This document shows, in pieces, positions 8,466 to 16,591 of a stretch of DNA of 64,000 nt; the first letter of the stretch is position 1; every line of letters begins with the position of its first letter. This DNA comes from Echinimonas agarilytica (GTDB taxonomy: Bacteria; Pseudomonadota; Gammaproteobacteria; Enterobacterales; Neiellaceae): the NCBI RefSeq assembly GCF_023703465.1, contig NZ_JAMQGP010000003.1, positions 124,001 through 188,000 of the forward strand, written 5' to 3'. The translations under genes and the position numbers were made by a program. A model generated the notes under the pieces. That model saw only the letters and a list, made by a program, of their open reading frames with translations. It was not told where the DNA came from and searched no databases.

Positions 8466-10064
8466 TTAATGGTTCAGTGCTTTTGCCACAAGTTGTTTGC
8501 GCTCTTCTTCAGATAGGTAGTCATGTGCCGTTATCCAAGCCTTAGCTTGCGCTGTATTGTGGGCCAACCAAACTTCTAAAATTCCATTCATGCGCTCGTC
8601 ATTCCGGTTGTTCGGAAGCTTGTGGTAGAGCCAATTTGCAGCGTTGGCATATTCTTGTTCGCTGGCAAGTGCGTATGCTGTGCTAAATACCGCTGATTGG
8701 TATTCATCTTCATTTTCCAATGTATCGATCCAGCTTTCCAATTGCGCCAAATCTTGCTGCGCAGCCTGAGTGCTGGCTTGATTGATTAAGGCTAGTTTTT
8801 CAGATGATGGCGGGAGCGTTTCGATCCAATTTAACGCTCCCTCTGGGTCTTGTTTGGCCCATGCGCTTGCCGTGTCGGATTGGCGTAATAGTTCCAGCGA
8901 TTGCTCGATGGGAAGTTGTTCATATAAATGTTCGGCGGTGAAGGCCGGGTCATGTGCAGACATGGCTGCTGTGTAATCGGCAGCAACTAATTGTTGAATG
9001 TCGTTGGTTTGGCTAAGAAGCCAGTGTACAGCACCTTGCATATCTTGGTTGACCCATGTCTCTGCGATACCTGCGGCTATCGCAGCTTTGTGTTCAGGGT
9101 TTTCGGTTTGGCGAAGCCAATGCTTCGCATTGTCCAAATGATGTTGCGCAAATGCCGATGCACCCGCATAAATTATACTGTAATGAGGGGATTCAAGGTC
9201 GTGCATTAATCTCAAACCATCACTGGGATGATGTTGAAATAGCACGCGAATAGCAGGCACTAGCGACGAAATTCTTTGCTCTGGAGTAATGGTCAGAAGG
9301 TCCAATGAGGCCCGCAGTTGCTCAGGGTGCTGTTCAGCTATATGGCGCAGCGAGATTGAAACCAATTCAGTGTTGTTCTGCAATTGGCTGTGAAGCAAAT
9401 ATTGAAAAGCCGACTCGGAAGATTCAGAGGCCCAGATGGAGAATATGGCACTTAGGTCTGGCAATTTTATATCCATAGGGCCAAATGTACTGAGGTAATC
9501 GATGCTGTCAACTGGCGCCGATTTAATCCACCCCTCAAAAACAAATTGGTTGGCGCTGGCCTGAGTTGCCATAGGAATGGTGTCTGTAACCCAGTTTAGC
9601 GCATGAATCGGAGAGCTTTCCCCCCATGCACGAAAGGCAAAATCGAAAGTGTAAATCCCAAGACCACTCTCATTTATGAGCGTATTCATGATCTGAACTT
9701 GTTCATTTTCATCGGCCGCTTCAAGTACCGCAAGTGCAATCGATTGCTGTGGGTATTGTTGCATAAAGACTGCGGCGTATTGAATTGCATCGTTTCTTGA
9801 CTCAATCAGCCATTGTTGAAAAATTGTCTGAATCTCATTCGCTTGCTCGAAGCCCTGTAAAAATTGTACAGCGCGTTGTAGGCGAACAATATATGACTTA
9901 GATTCTGTGCCGAAAGGGGCATCAGAGTGCTTTAGATCTGTTTGAATTTGCAGGGGTGGATTGCTCGAAGCATTAGACAATAGAGTGGTGTTAGAACCCA
10001 ATAAAAAACATAGGGATATGATAATACTCAGCACAGCGCCGATCATCATGAATTTTAGAGGCAT
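8466..10064 (-). CDS. Membrane-anchored helical-repeat protein of unknown function
   Basis: A 532-residue protein I cannot assign to a named family. Residues 1-24 (MPLKFMMIGAVLSIIISLCFLL) form an uncleaved signal anchor or signal peptide, so the rest should be periplasmic. The body is all-helical, with a degenerate 30-40-residue repeat of the type A..W....P..AL.W, for example residues near AFRAWGESSPIHALNWV, ETWVNQDMQGAVHWL and SAWAKQDPEGALNWIETLP. This resembles solenoid repeat (TPR/HEAT-like) scaffolds. A ribosome site GAGGAGA precedes the ATG at 10064. It lies 67 bases downstream of the short GH49-like gene on the same strand, with a hairpin in the gap, so it may belong to the same locus. 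No catalytic motif is visible. Confidence 0.6.
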   Translation of the reverse strand: MPLKFMMIGAVLSIIISLCFLLGSNTTLLSNASSNPPLQIQTDLKHSDAPFGTESKSYIVRLQRAVQFLQGFEQANEIQTIFQQWLIESRNDAIQYAAVFMQQYPQQSIALAVLEAADENEQVQIMNTLINESGLGIYTFDFAFRAWGESSPIHALNWVTDTIPMATQASANQFVFEGWIKSAPVDSIDYLSTFGPMDIKLPDLSAIFSIWASESSESAFQYLLHSQLQNNTELVSISLRHIAEQHPEQLRASLDLLTITPEQRISSLVPAIRVLFQHHPSDGLRLMHDLESPHYSIIYAGASAFAQHHLDNAKHWLRQTENPEHKAAIAAGIAETWVNQDMQGAVHWLLSQTNDIQQLVAADYTAAMSAHDPAFTAEHLYEQLPIEQSLELLRQSDTASAWAKQDPEGALNWIETLPPSSEKLALINQASTQAAQQDLAQLESWIDTLENEDEYQSAVFSTAYALASEQEYANAANWLYHKLPNNRNDERMNGILEVWLAHNTAQAKAWITAHDYLSEEERKQLVAKALNH

Positions 10065-10093
10065 AAACTCGATCTCCTCTCGGTGATTGAAAT

Positions 10094-10120
10094 GAACTCC
10101 CCAAGTGCTATGGGGAGTTC
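10094..10120 (-). terminator. Stem-loop after the short GH49-like gene
   Basis: A perfect 9-bp inverted repeat, GAACTCCCC (10094-10102) and GGGGAGTTC (10112-10120), with a 9-base loop lies just downstream of the gene ending at 10132. The following minus-strand bases (ATTTCA) give only a weak T-tract, so it may be a partial terminator or an mRNA 3'-end stabiliser. Confidence 0.5.
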
Positions 10121-10131
10121 AGAAAAAGGAA

Positions 10132-11202
10132 TTAACAGCCGGAGATAACGGTTTTTAAATTCCCAGAAGAGTTTTTCTTCAATGATTTCGAGCCGACGAT
10201 GGAGTCGTCATAGTAACTACTGTTGTTTTTGGCAACGAAATTCGTGTAACTGCAACTTGGAACGGAATTGCCCGTTAGACTTAATGTGCCATTCCAGTTG
10301 GTGCCAAAATTGACGCCATATTGGATGAAGTGTGGTTTTTTCTTGCCTGAGTCTGCCACAATCGAAAAATTGTTGAGTTTCAGGTTTTTGGTCTTGGTCG
10401 TGTTGTGATTCGACCAGCTTACTGCTCCCAAGTTGTACCCGCCAGCATCGGCCCCTTTAACCGTTACATTTTGCGCCAGCAAGCCTGTTGTGGCTGATTC
10501 TGCCCACCATCCAAGTTGAATTGGTGCGCCATTTCTGCGGTGTTTAATGGTGGTGTATTTAACCGATGAATTATTAAAGTAGAGTTTTACAGCATCATCC
10601 AAAGTATCAATATAGCTACTTTGAATAGTGGAACCCGCAGCGCCGCCAAAACCGTCTGAATTGTTGTGGGAACCTCCGCGATTATCGATGATATTGATCC
10701 ATTTTGCATCGATTTTGGTATTAAAAGAGGTGATGTGGTACGAACGAGCATTCACGAACTTTAGATTTCGAATCGTTACAACCCCAGAATTTTGAACGGC
10801 TATAGCCCCGTATTTCCACTTTGAATTATCTGGAATATTGTTGTTAACCGACCAAGACTGTTGTGACGTTCCAAAAATCGTCGCGGAGCGATGCCAAGAT
10901 TGTTCGCCTTCTTTACCACCACTAATAGTGAGTGCATTGGGGTGATTGTAAACGCGAAAACCGCCAGTCACTTTCTTTCCCTTAGCAATGTGAATGGTTT
11001 TTACTTCGTTGGGCACAGGAAAGTAAAAGCCTTCTTTACCTTTGTTGGTCCAATTCACGTTGTTTTTCACTGTCAATGTGCCGCTTGCTGAGTTCCAAGT
11101 GGCATTGTTGTCGTTGAAATATCCAGAAGCCCAGTTTGGCAGTGCTAGGGCCGAGCTCGATGCCATAAATAGACATAAACTGAGACAAGTTTTTAATTTC
11201 AT
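10132..11202 (-). CDS. Secreted right-handed beta-helix enzyme, GH49-like (clan GH-N)
   Basis: The preferred start is the ATG at 11202, with GAGAAG upstream; the frame itself opens at 11274. This gives 356 residues with signal peptide MKLKTCLSLCLFMASSSALA. The body is a parallel beta-helix. The active-site region NNSDGFGG...DTLDDAVKLY puts Asp183 and the pair Asp202-Asp203 exactly 19 and 20 residues apart, matching the catalytic Asp spacing I recall for GH49 dextranase. The following SVKYTTIKHRRNGAPIQLGW also resembles the dextranase sequence. Unlike classical GH49 enzymes it has no N-terminal beta-sandwich, so it is nearly a bare catalytic helix. Substrate is unknown; an alpha-glucan or a marine polysaccharide are both possible. 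The C-terminus SGC has one of two nearby cysteines that could form a disulfide. Confidence 0.75.
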   Translation of the reverse strand: MKLKTCLSLCLFMASSSALALPNWASGYFNDNNATWNSASGTLTVKNNVNWTNKGKEGFYFPVPNEVKTIHIAKGKKVTGGFRVYNHPNALTISGGKEGEQSWHRSATIFGTSQQSWSVNNNIPDNSKWKYGAIAVQNSGVVTIRNLKFVNARSYHITSFNTKIDAKWINIIDNRGGSHNNSDGFGGAAGSTIQSSYIDTLDDAVKLYFNNSSVKYTTIKHRRNGAPIQLGWWAESATTGLLAQNVTVKGADAGGYNLGAVSWSNHNTTKTKNLKLNNFSIVADSGKKKPHFIQYGVNFGTNWNGTLSLTGNSVPSCSYTNFVAKNNSSYYDDSIVGSKSLKKNSSGNLKTVISGC

Positions 11203-11725
11203 GAGTTTCTTCTCTGTTATTGATGTTTTATTTGAGTTGTGTGGCTCGTGTTTTTGAATCGTTAATGATGACAATTCAAATACTTCAGCAGCGAACTTAT
11301 GTTTGCCTTAATCGAATGTGCGACAAGACCCCACTTGAATAGCTGTTTAATGCAGAGCCTTCAAACCGTTGGTCGCTAAGATTTATTGATTTTTTAAACC
11401 TCAGGAAATTAAGGATTGAATCAACATTTATTGATTTCGTATTAGTGATGCAATTCAACAAATAGCGGGTTATTTCAAGTTGTGAACTATTTTTGTTTGT
11501 GGGTTGCTGATTTGGCGAAAACTCGATCTACGATTTGGACATCGAAGGGAGAACGGTTTTGAAAGTAATTTGAGGCCTTTGCTGAGTTGCCTTGTATTAT
11601 TTCGGTATGTGATGAATGGTTTTGATTCGTAGCAGTAGAGTGGTGTGAGAGGCGCTGATTCTGAATGGTTAAATAGTTGGGGGCATAGGTTGAATATGAA
11701 TTTGTTGATGCTAATGCTTTGCGCC
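11203..11725. other. Intergenic region upstream of the short GH49-like gene
   Basis: This AT-rich gap should hold the promoter of the gene starting at 11202. Two overlapping leftward frames of 85 and 110 codons occur, but they show low-complexity, non-conserved translations and I do not call them genes. Apart from the terminator at its right end I see no defined element. Confidence 0.5.
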
Positions 11726-11754
11726 AAAAAAAAGGCCCTCTATAGTAGAGAGCC
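11726..11754 (-). terminator. Rho-independent terminator after the long GH49-like gene
   Basis: On the minus strand a 9-bp stem with one G-T pair (11746-11754 with 11734-11742, loop of three) is followed directly by eight T residues (11733-11726). It lies 34 bases after the stop of the 694-residue enzyme. Confidence 0.85.
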
Positions 11755-11787
11755 ATAGTGGAACTGGTTTTGCTTTGTTCCTCTGCT

Positions 11788-13872
11788 TTAGAAGGATGCC
11801 TCCTTCCATTGTGTTCCAAAGCCTGTATTTGTCGTCAAGCTGAACCCTGTGCTCGTAGTCTGAGCTGTTGAGCTCGCCGTGAGTCTTTTATTAGGGTAAT
11901 TGCGGCTTTCCAAATAGAAGTAGCCGTTGCTCGTTGCCACTTTCTTCCATTGAACTTTGTTTCCTGTATCTTGAGTTAAATCGAATGACAGGTTGCCATC
12001 CACGGCTTTTAAGCGCTCATTGTTCTGTGCTTTATTCTCAAGGTAGAAATAGCCATTGTCGGTTTCAACAAGGCGCCATTGCACCATGGTGCCATTCGTA
12101 TTGACGAGCTTAAGGCCACCAGTACCATTGGTTGCTTTAAAGTTGTACCCGGCAAACAATCGACTCTCAAGCAATACATATTCAGATGTTACCGGTGGTG
12201 TTTCACCTGAATCGCTATTGATGTTGAGTATATTGTTATTGGTGGCAGCGCTTCCGGTAAATAGCATAGAGCGGTCTGCATTAGTGACCGGTTCGTCGCT
12301 AAACTCGGTGATCAATAAATTATTGAAAGTGACATCTTCTAAATTAAATTGCGCGGCTTTATCAACTAAACTTTTCGTTTTTTGGCGTCCATAAATCGTC
12401 AAATCATTAATTTCGATATTTCGAACCCCAGGATTATCAGAAGCCTTGTCCCACCAAACTGAATTATCAACTAGGCTTGATGTTTTAAGGTTGAGAATCG
12501 CAATTGGGTCACCGTACACATCCATGGTGTTAATGGTGATGCCATCACATTCTTGGTAGGTGCCAATCTGACTCATGACAATACCGTTGTTATTGCCAAT
12601 ATTGGTCCACTCGGGATAAACCATGGTGGTATTACTCACTTTAATTCCACCTGTATTGTATTTGCCGGCCCAACCACAGGTAATGAACCCACCGTTAAAA
12701 CTTGGCCAAACTAGGTTGTCTTTCACGTCGATGTCAAAGGCATAAAATGAATCGTCAACCGGACGTAGGAAACTATTTTGCACCACCGAACCATTGTGTG
12801 GACGAAATGCGTCGTTGTTGCCGTGCCAGCCCCATATCTTCACGCGATCGATGACTGAGTTCCAACCAACCACAACCCCGTGCCACATGATATCGCCGAT
12901 GATAACGCCACGTAATTTGGTGTTTTCACCACCGTTTAATCCTACGGCTTCCACCATGTAAGGTGATGATGTTGACGTGTGAGCCTTATCGTTTGGACGC
13001 CAATATGGACCGTTGTTTGGCGTTGAAGGAGAATTTCTATAGTCGCCCATGTAGAGCATTCCTCGACCATAAATCTCAACATTGTCAGCCACGCTCCAAC
13101 TATTGCCGTTCTCGCCATTTGCGTCATAGCCAATGATATGGCCCGAAACCAAAGCATTTTGATGCAGCCATACTTTAGTGCCATGAGTTACGGGGATACC
13201 CTTCAGACCAAAGCGAGACTCTAAATCATGGTAGCCGGCGCGAAAAACAATGACATCAGCATCGACTAATTCTTGCCATGTGGTGGAGTTATCGTACACC
13301 ACTTTGGTGTTGCCAGATGACGCGTTGGGCTCGACTAAGTCGTTGTTGATTGGGTCAGCAAAAATAGTCAGCATGTGCTTCACAACTTCATGTTGCCCAT
13401 CGACATGTTTATTGCTGTTGACGTCGAAATTGACCACCACATATTTGGGCTCTGACAAGGTGAATTCAATCGTATTATTGTTGATCTTAGAAGGGGCCGA
13501 ATCTGCACCGATCACTTCTACGTTGCTCGCATCGAATACCACGTTCTCTGATATTTTATTTGAATTTTTGGTGACTTGAATCGTAATAGGACCGTCTTGG
13601 GGCGTGAACGAAAGGGGGATAAAACTGAAATCTCTGTTATGCAGTAACGTATTATTTTTATTGGGGATCAGTTCATCTTGAGACTCCGCCATTCTGGGGT
13701 GGAGAGTCTTCCACTCGCCATTGCCTTGTTTGACGCGCGCGCTATACACGTCGGAACTTTGAAGGTAGGAGTTATTGGGAGTTGGAAGGTTTGCAATATT
13801 AATTTGTGCTATTGAGGTATTCACCGAAAATAGCGAAGCGAATACTAAAGTGCTTGATAGTGATAATCGCAT
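11788..13872 (-). CDS. Secreted GH49-like beta-helix enzyme with C-terminal beta-trefoil
   Basis: A 694-residue secreted protein. The signal peptide ends near SIAQ (residue 23). An N-terminal beta-sandwich (about 30-175) ends in KHMLTIFADPIN, much like the NALVIFASP hinge I recall from dextranase. A right-handed beta-helix follows (about 190-560, with VIVFRAGYHDL, GTKVWLHQNALVSGHI and NVEIYGRGMLYMG). The candidate catalytic aspartates are Asp354 and Asp373-Asp374, again 19 and 20 apart. Residues about 565-694 form three roughly 43-residue repeats, each ending in a QW motif (VQWRLVE, VQWKKVA, TQWKEAS), a ricin/AbfB-type beta-trefoil that probably binds carbohydrate. The substrate is not determined; dextran-like alpha-1,6-glucan is the family precedent. 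Confidence 0.78.
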   Translation of the reverse strand: MRLSLSSTLVFASLFSVNTSIAQINIANLPTPNNSYLQSSDVYSARVKQGNGEWKTLHPRMAESQDELIPNKNNTLLHNRDFSFIPLSFTPQDGPITIQVTKNSNKISENVVFDASNVEVIGADSAPSKINNNTIEFTLSEPKYVVVNFDVNSNKHVDGQHEVVKHMLTIFADPINNDLVEPNASSGNTKVVYDNSTTWQELVDADVIVFRAGYHDLESRFGLKGIPVTHGTKVWLHQNALVSGHIIGYDANGENGNSWSVADNVEIYGRGMLYMGDYRNSPSTPNNGPYWRPNDKAHTSTSSPYMVEAVGLNGGENTKLRGVIIGDIMWHGVVVGWNSVIDRVKIWGWHGNNDAFRPHNGSVVQNSFLRPVDDSFYAFDIDVKDNLVWPSFNGGFITCGWAGKYNTGGIKVSNTTMVYPEWTNIGNNNGIVMSQIGTYQECDGITINTMDVYGDPIAILNLKTSSLVDNSVWWDKASDNPGVRNIEINDLTIYGRQKTKSLVDKAAQFNLEDVTFNNLLITEFSDEPVTNADRSMLFTGSAATNNNILNINSDSGETPPVTSEYVLLESRLFAGYNFKATNGTGGLKLVNTNGTMVQWRLVETDNGYFYLENKAQNNERLKAVDGNLSFDLTQDTGNKVQWKKVATSNGYFYLESRNYPNKRLTASSTAQTTSTGFSLTTNTGFGTQWKEASF

Positions 13873-13934
13873 GATGCGGCCTAATTTTTATTTGTGTGTG
13901 TGTGACTTAATAGGGAAACATAGCGGCAAAAAAA

Positions 13935-13982
13935 TCAGTTATGGTGAAACCTGTTCTATGCCGTAAAGTGTGACATAACTGA
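13935..13982. promoter_or_regulatory. Inverted repeat in divergent intergenic region
   Basis: The 9-mer TCAGTTATG (13935-13943) recurs inverted as CATAACTGA (13974-13982), with centres about 39 bases apart. It lies between the leftward GH49-like gene and the rightward corA-like gene. It could be a pair of operator half-sites; nothing in the sequence names the regulator. Confidence 0.3.
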
Positions 13983-14052
13983 CTTATATTAAATTTTTAG
14001 AAATTTTTAATGAGGCCTTTAGCACAAAGTTCGACCTTGAGAGATACAAATT

Positions 14053-15015
14053 ATGATTCGTACAATGCACTTGATTGACGGTAGCCTGACTCAAAGAGGG
14101 CGGGAGGGCGTTCAACATTGGGAGCTTAATGGTGGCGTGTTGTGGGTTGATATCGTTAATGAAAATGATGCCGATGAAACTCAGCTTCTAAAACAATTAG
14201 GGTGTCACACACTTGCCATCCGAGATGCGCAACGATTGCGTCATCCGCCGAAAGTGGAAAGCTTTGAGAACAACTGCTTTTTGTTATATAGAGGTTTTAA
14301 CCAGTGCGGCAATGGGCTAGATATCCAAACTATGCAATTGGGTATTTTTGTCAATAAAAATCTATTAATCACTCGTAGAAACGGTGAATCAATTGGTGTT
14401 GAAACTGTTTGGCACAGTCCTCAGTTGATCAAGCAACTGAATGATCCAGCAGTTGTGTTGAGCAAAATTATTAACGCATCGGCGGAACGCTACCTTGAAG
14501 CTGTTCTCGATGCGGAAAAGGAAGTATCAGATCTAGAGGATGACATGCTTGATCGCCCGGATGACGCTTTGATGCAACGATTGATTTTATTGAAATCTCA
14601 TTTTCGTAAATTGCTTCGAATATTTCGATATCACACGCGAGTGTTTCAGCGTATTTTATCCGGCTTTTCTGAACACATAGACATGTCACATGATGCTGTT
14701 AAGCATAGTTTTCATGATGCATTCGATAAACTCGAACGCCTCGAAAGCTTATGCAGTATGTACTACGACATTTGCGGTGACTTAATTGAGGGTTACATAT
14801 CACTAAGCTCTCACCGATTAAACAAAACCATGCAGGTGCTCACGGTTATTACAGCTATTTTTGTACCACTGACCTTTATTGCCGGAATTTATGGGATGAA
14901 TTTTGAGTATATTCCAGAGCTTGGCTATCGAAATGGATATTTTGTGTCGTTAGGTGCCATGTCCGCAATTGCGTTGTGTTTATTAGGCGTTTTTCGGGCC
15001 AAGAAATGGCTTTAA
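14053..15015 (+). CDS. corA: CorA-family divalent cation transporter
   Basis: A 320-residue inner-membrane channel of the CorA superfamily, which moves Mg2+ or Co2+ and, in the ZntB branch, Zn2+. A long N-terminal cytoplasmic domain with coiled helices (to about residue 255) is followed by two C-terminal membrane segments. The first ends in the family's GMN motif (IYGMNFEYIPELGYRNGY), and the protein ends in a basic AKKWL tail. The FEYIPEL loop after GMN is nearer to CorA than to ZntB, but the ion cannot be fixed from sequence. It appears monocistronic, facing away from the GH49-like gene and followed by the arsenic genes after 116 bases. Confidence 0.85.
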   Translation: MIRTMHLIDGSLTQRGREGVQHWELNGGVLWVDIVNENDADETQLLKQLGCHTLAIRDAQRLRHPPKVESFENNCFLLYRGFNQCGNGLDIQTMQLGIFVNKNLLITRRNGESIGVETVWHSPQLIKQLNDPAVVLSKIINASAERYLEAVLDAEKEVSDLEDDMLDRPDDALMQRLILLKSHFRKLLRIFRYHTRVFQRILSGFSEHIDMSHDAVKHSFHDAFDKLERLESLCSMYYDICGDLIEGYISLSSHRLNKTMQVLTVITAIFVPLTFIAGIYGMNFEYIPELGYRNGYFVSLGAMSAIALCLLGVFRAKKWL

Positions 15016-15090
15016 GTTTGTGGAGCATCGAGTCGTACTTTGACGCAATTAGAACTTAATTCAACAATCATCTTGCACATATGTAAGAAC

Positions 15091-15114
15091 GAATATATGA
15101 TTTTCCATATATTC
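15091..15114. promoter_or_regulatory. Candidate ArsR operator
   Basis: A perfect inverted repeat, GAATATATG (15091-15099), six bases, CATATATTC (15106-15114), lies 17 bases before the arsR start. Its position and symmetry suit autorepression by the ArsR encoded next to it. Confidence 0.65.
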
Positions 15115-15131
15115 ATGGCGAGGCATTCCAA

Positions 15132-15479
15132 ATGACCCCCTTAATGTTTTTTAAAGCACTAGCTGATGACACAAGATTAAGTTGCTTATTGTTGATTCAG
15201 TTGGAATCTGAGCTGTGTGTATGCGAGTTAATGACAGCCCTGGAACAAAGTCAGCCTAAAATATCGCGCCACTTAGCTCAGTTAAGAAAGCTAGGCTTAT
15301 TATTAGATCGGCGCCAAGGCCAGTGGGTGTTTTATCGAGTAAACCCCGAACTTCCGTCGTGGGCAGCTGATATTTTGCAAACCGTTGCGCGAGATGAAGG
15401 TCAGATGGTTGAGAGTCATCGAGCACGGCTCGTTCGGGTCGAGAGTGATTCACAGAAAATGCGTAATATGTGCCAGTAA
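15132..15479 (+). CDS. arsR: ArsR-family arsenite-responsive repressor
   Basis: A 115-residue winged-helix repressor of the ArsR/SmtB family. The helix before the recognition helix carries ELCVCEL, with Cys29 and Cys31 forming the CxC arsenite-binding motif of classical ArsR; Cys18 is a possible third ligand. The recognition helix is [18 protein letters not shown]. Binding of As(III) is expected to release it from the promoter. A GCGAGG ribosome site precedes the ATG at 15132. It is followed, 56 bases later, by the acr3 arsenite exporter gene. Confidence 0.92.
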   Translation: MTPLMFFKALADDTRLSCLLLIQLESELCVCELMTALEQSQPKISRHLAQLRKLGLLLDRRQGQWVFYRVNPELPSWAADILQTVARDEGQMVESHRARLVRVESDSQKMRNMCQ

Positions 15480-15535
15480 AAAGCACGCTGCGCTCACCTT
15501 TTACTTTTTCATTATTAATCCTTGGGACAAATATC

Positions 15536-16564
15536 ATGGGTACTTTCGAACGCTACTTAAGTGTTTGGGTCGGTTTATCAATTGTGTTAGGTGTGGTGCT
15601 GGGCAATCTTATGCCAGATGCTTTTGCCGTTGTGGCAGGGCTTGAATTTGCACACGTCAACATTGTTATTGCCGTTTTAATTTGGGTGATGATTTACCCA
15701 ATGATGATACAAATTGATTTTTCGTCCATTAAAGATGTGCGCAAAAGCCCGAAGGGGTTAGTGCTTACCTTAGTGGTGAACTGGTTGATTAAGCCTTTTA
15801 CTATGGCGGCACTGGGATGGCTGTTCTTTCGGGTGTTTTTTGCTGGGTGGGTCGATCCTCAAACTGCGACAGAATACATTGCAGGTATGATTTTACTGGG
15901 CGTGGCACCTTGTACTGCAATGGTCTTTGTGTGGAGTCAACTAACCAAAGGTGATCCAAACTATACCTTGGTGCAGGTGTCGGTGAATGACTTGATCATG
16001 GTCGTCGCATTTGCGCCAATTACTGCGTTGTTACTGGGCGTTAGCGATATTCAGGTGCCGTGGGATACCTTGTTATCGTCAGTTTTATTATATGTGGTTT
16101 TGCCCTTAGTTGCGGGGGCATTGACGCGGTATGTGTTGCAGAAAAAGAACGATGATCAGGCGTTAGATGCTTTCGTTGGGGGTTTAAAACCGTGGTCCAT
16201 GATTGGCTTGCTTGCCACTGTTGTATTGTTGTTTGGCTTTCAAGCAGAAACGATTTTGGCGCAACCCCAAGACATATTGCTGATTGCTATTCCACTTTTG
16301 ATCCAAACTTACGGCATTTTCTTTGTGGCTTTTTATGCTGCTAAAAAATTGAAGTTAAGCCATAAAATCGCAGCACCGGCATGCATGATCGCGACCTCAA
16401 ATTTCTTTGAATTAGCTGTGGCGGTTGCCATTTCATTATTTGGCTTGCACTCAGGCGCAGCGCTCGCAACAGTAGTGGGCGTATTGGTTGAAGTGCCCGT
16501 CATGCTTTCACTGGTGGCTATTGCCAACCGGAGTCGACATTTATTTGTTGAACAGGAATCCTAG
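15536..16564 (+). CDS. acr3: Arsenite efflux transporter, ACR3 family
   Basis: A 342-residue membrane protein with about ten hydrophobic segments, of the ACR3 branch (BART superfamily), which extrudes arsenite from the cytoplasm. The frame opens at 15470, but the ATG at 15536 has GGGACA upstream and matches the family N-terminus ([16 protein letters not shown]). The conserved cysteine segment [15 protein letters not shown] and the later [16 protein letters not shown] are visible; both are typical of ACR3. With arsR it forms a minimal two-gene resistance operon; no arsenate reductase gene is adjacent. Confidence 0.93.
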   Translation: MGTFERYLSVWVGLSIVLGVVLGNLMPDAFAVVAGLEFAHVNIVIAVLIWVMIYPMMIQIDFSSIKDVRKSPKGLVLTLVVNWLIKPFTMAALGWLFFRVFFAGWVDPQTATEYIAGMILLGVAPCTAMVFVWSQLTKGDPNYTLVQVSVNDLIMVVAFAPITALLLGVSDIQVPWDTLLSSVLLYVVLPLVAGALTRYVLQKKNDDQALDAFVGGLKPWSMIGLLATVVLLFGFQAETILAQPQDILLIAIPLLIQTYGIFFVAFYAAKKLKLSHKIAAPACMIATSNFFELAVAVAISLFGLHSGAALATVVGVLVEVPVMLSLVAIANRSRHLFVEQES

Positions 16565-16591
16565 CGCTCAAGGTTTCAATCACTATGAACT

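Noticed and set aside
11470..11819. Two overlapping leftward open frames of 85 and 110 codons between the GH49-like genes
   Set aside because: They overlap each other in different frames, cross the terminator of the upstream gene, lack ribosome sites and have translations without domain features.
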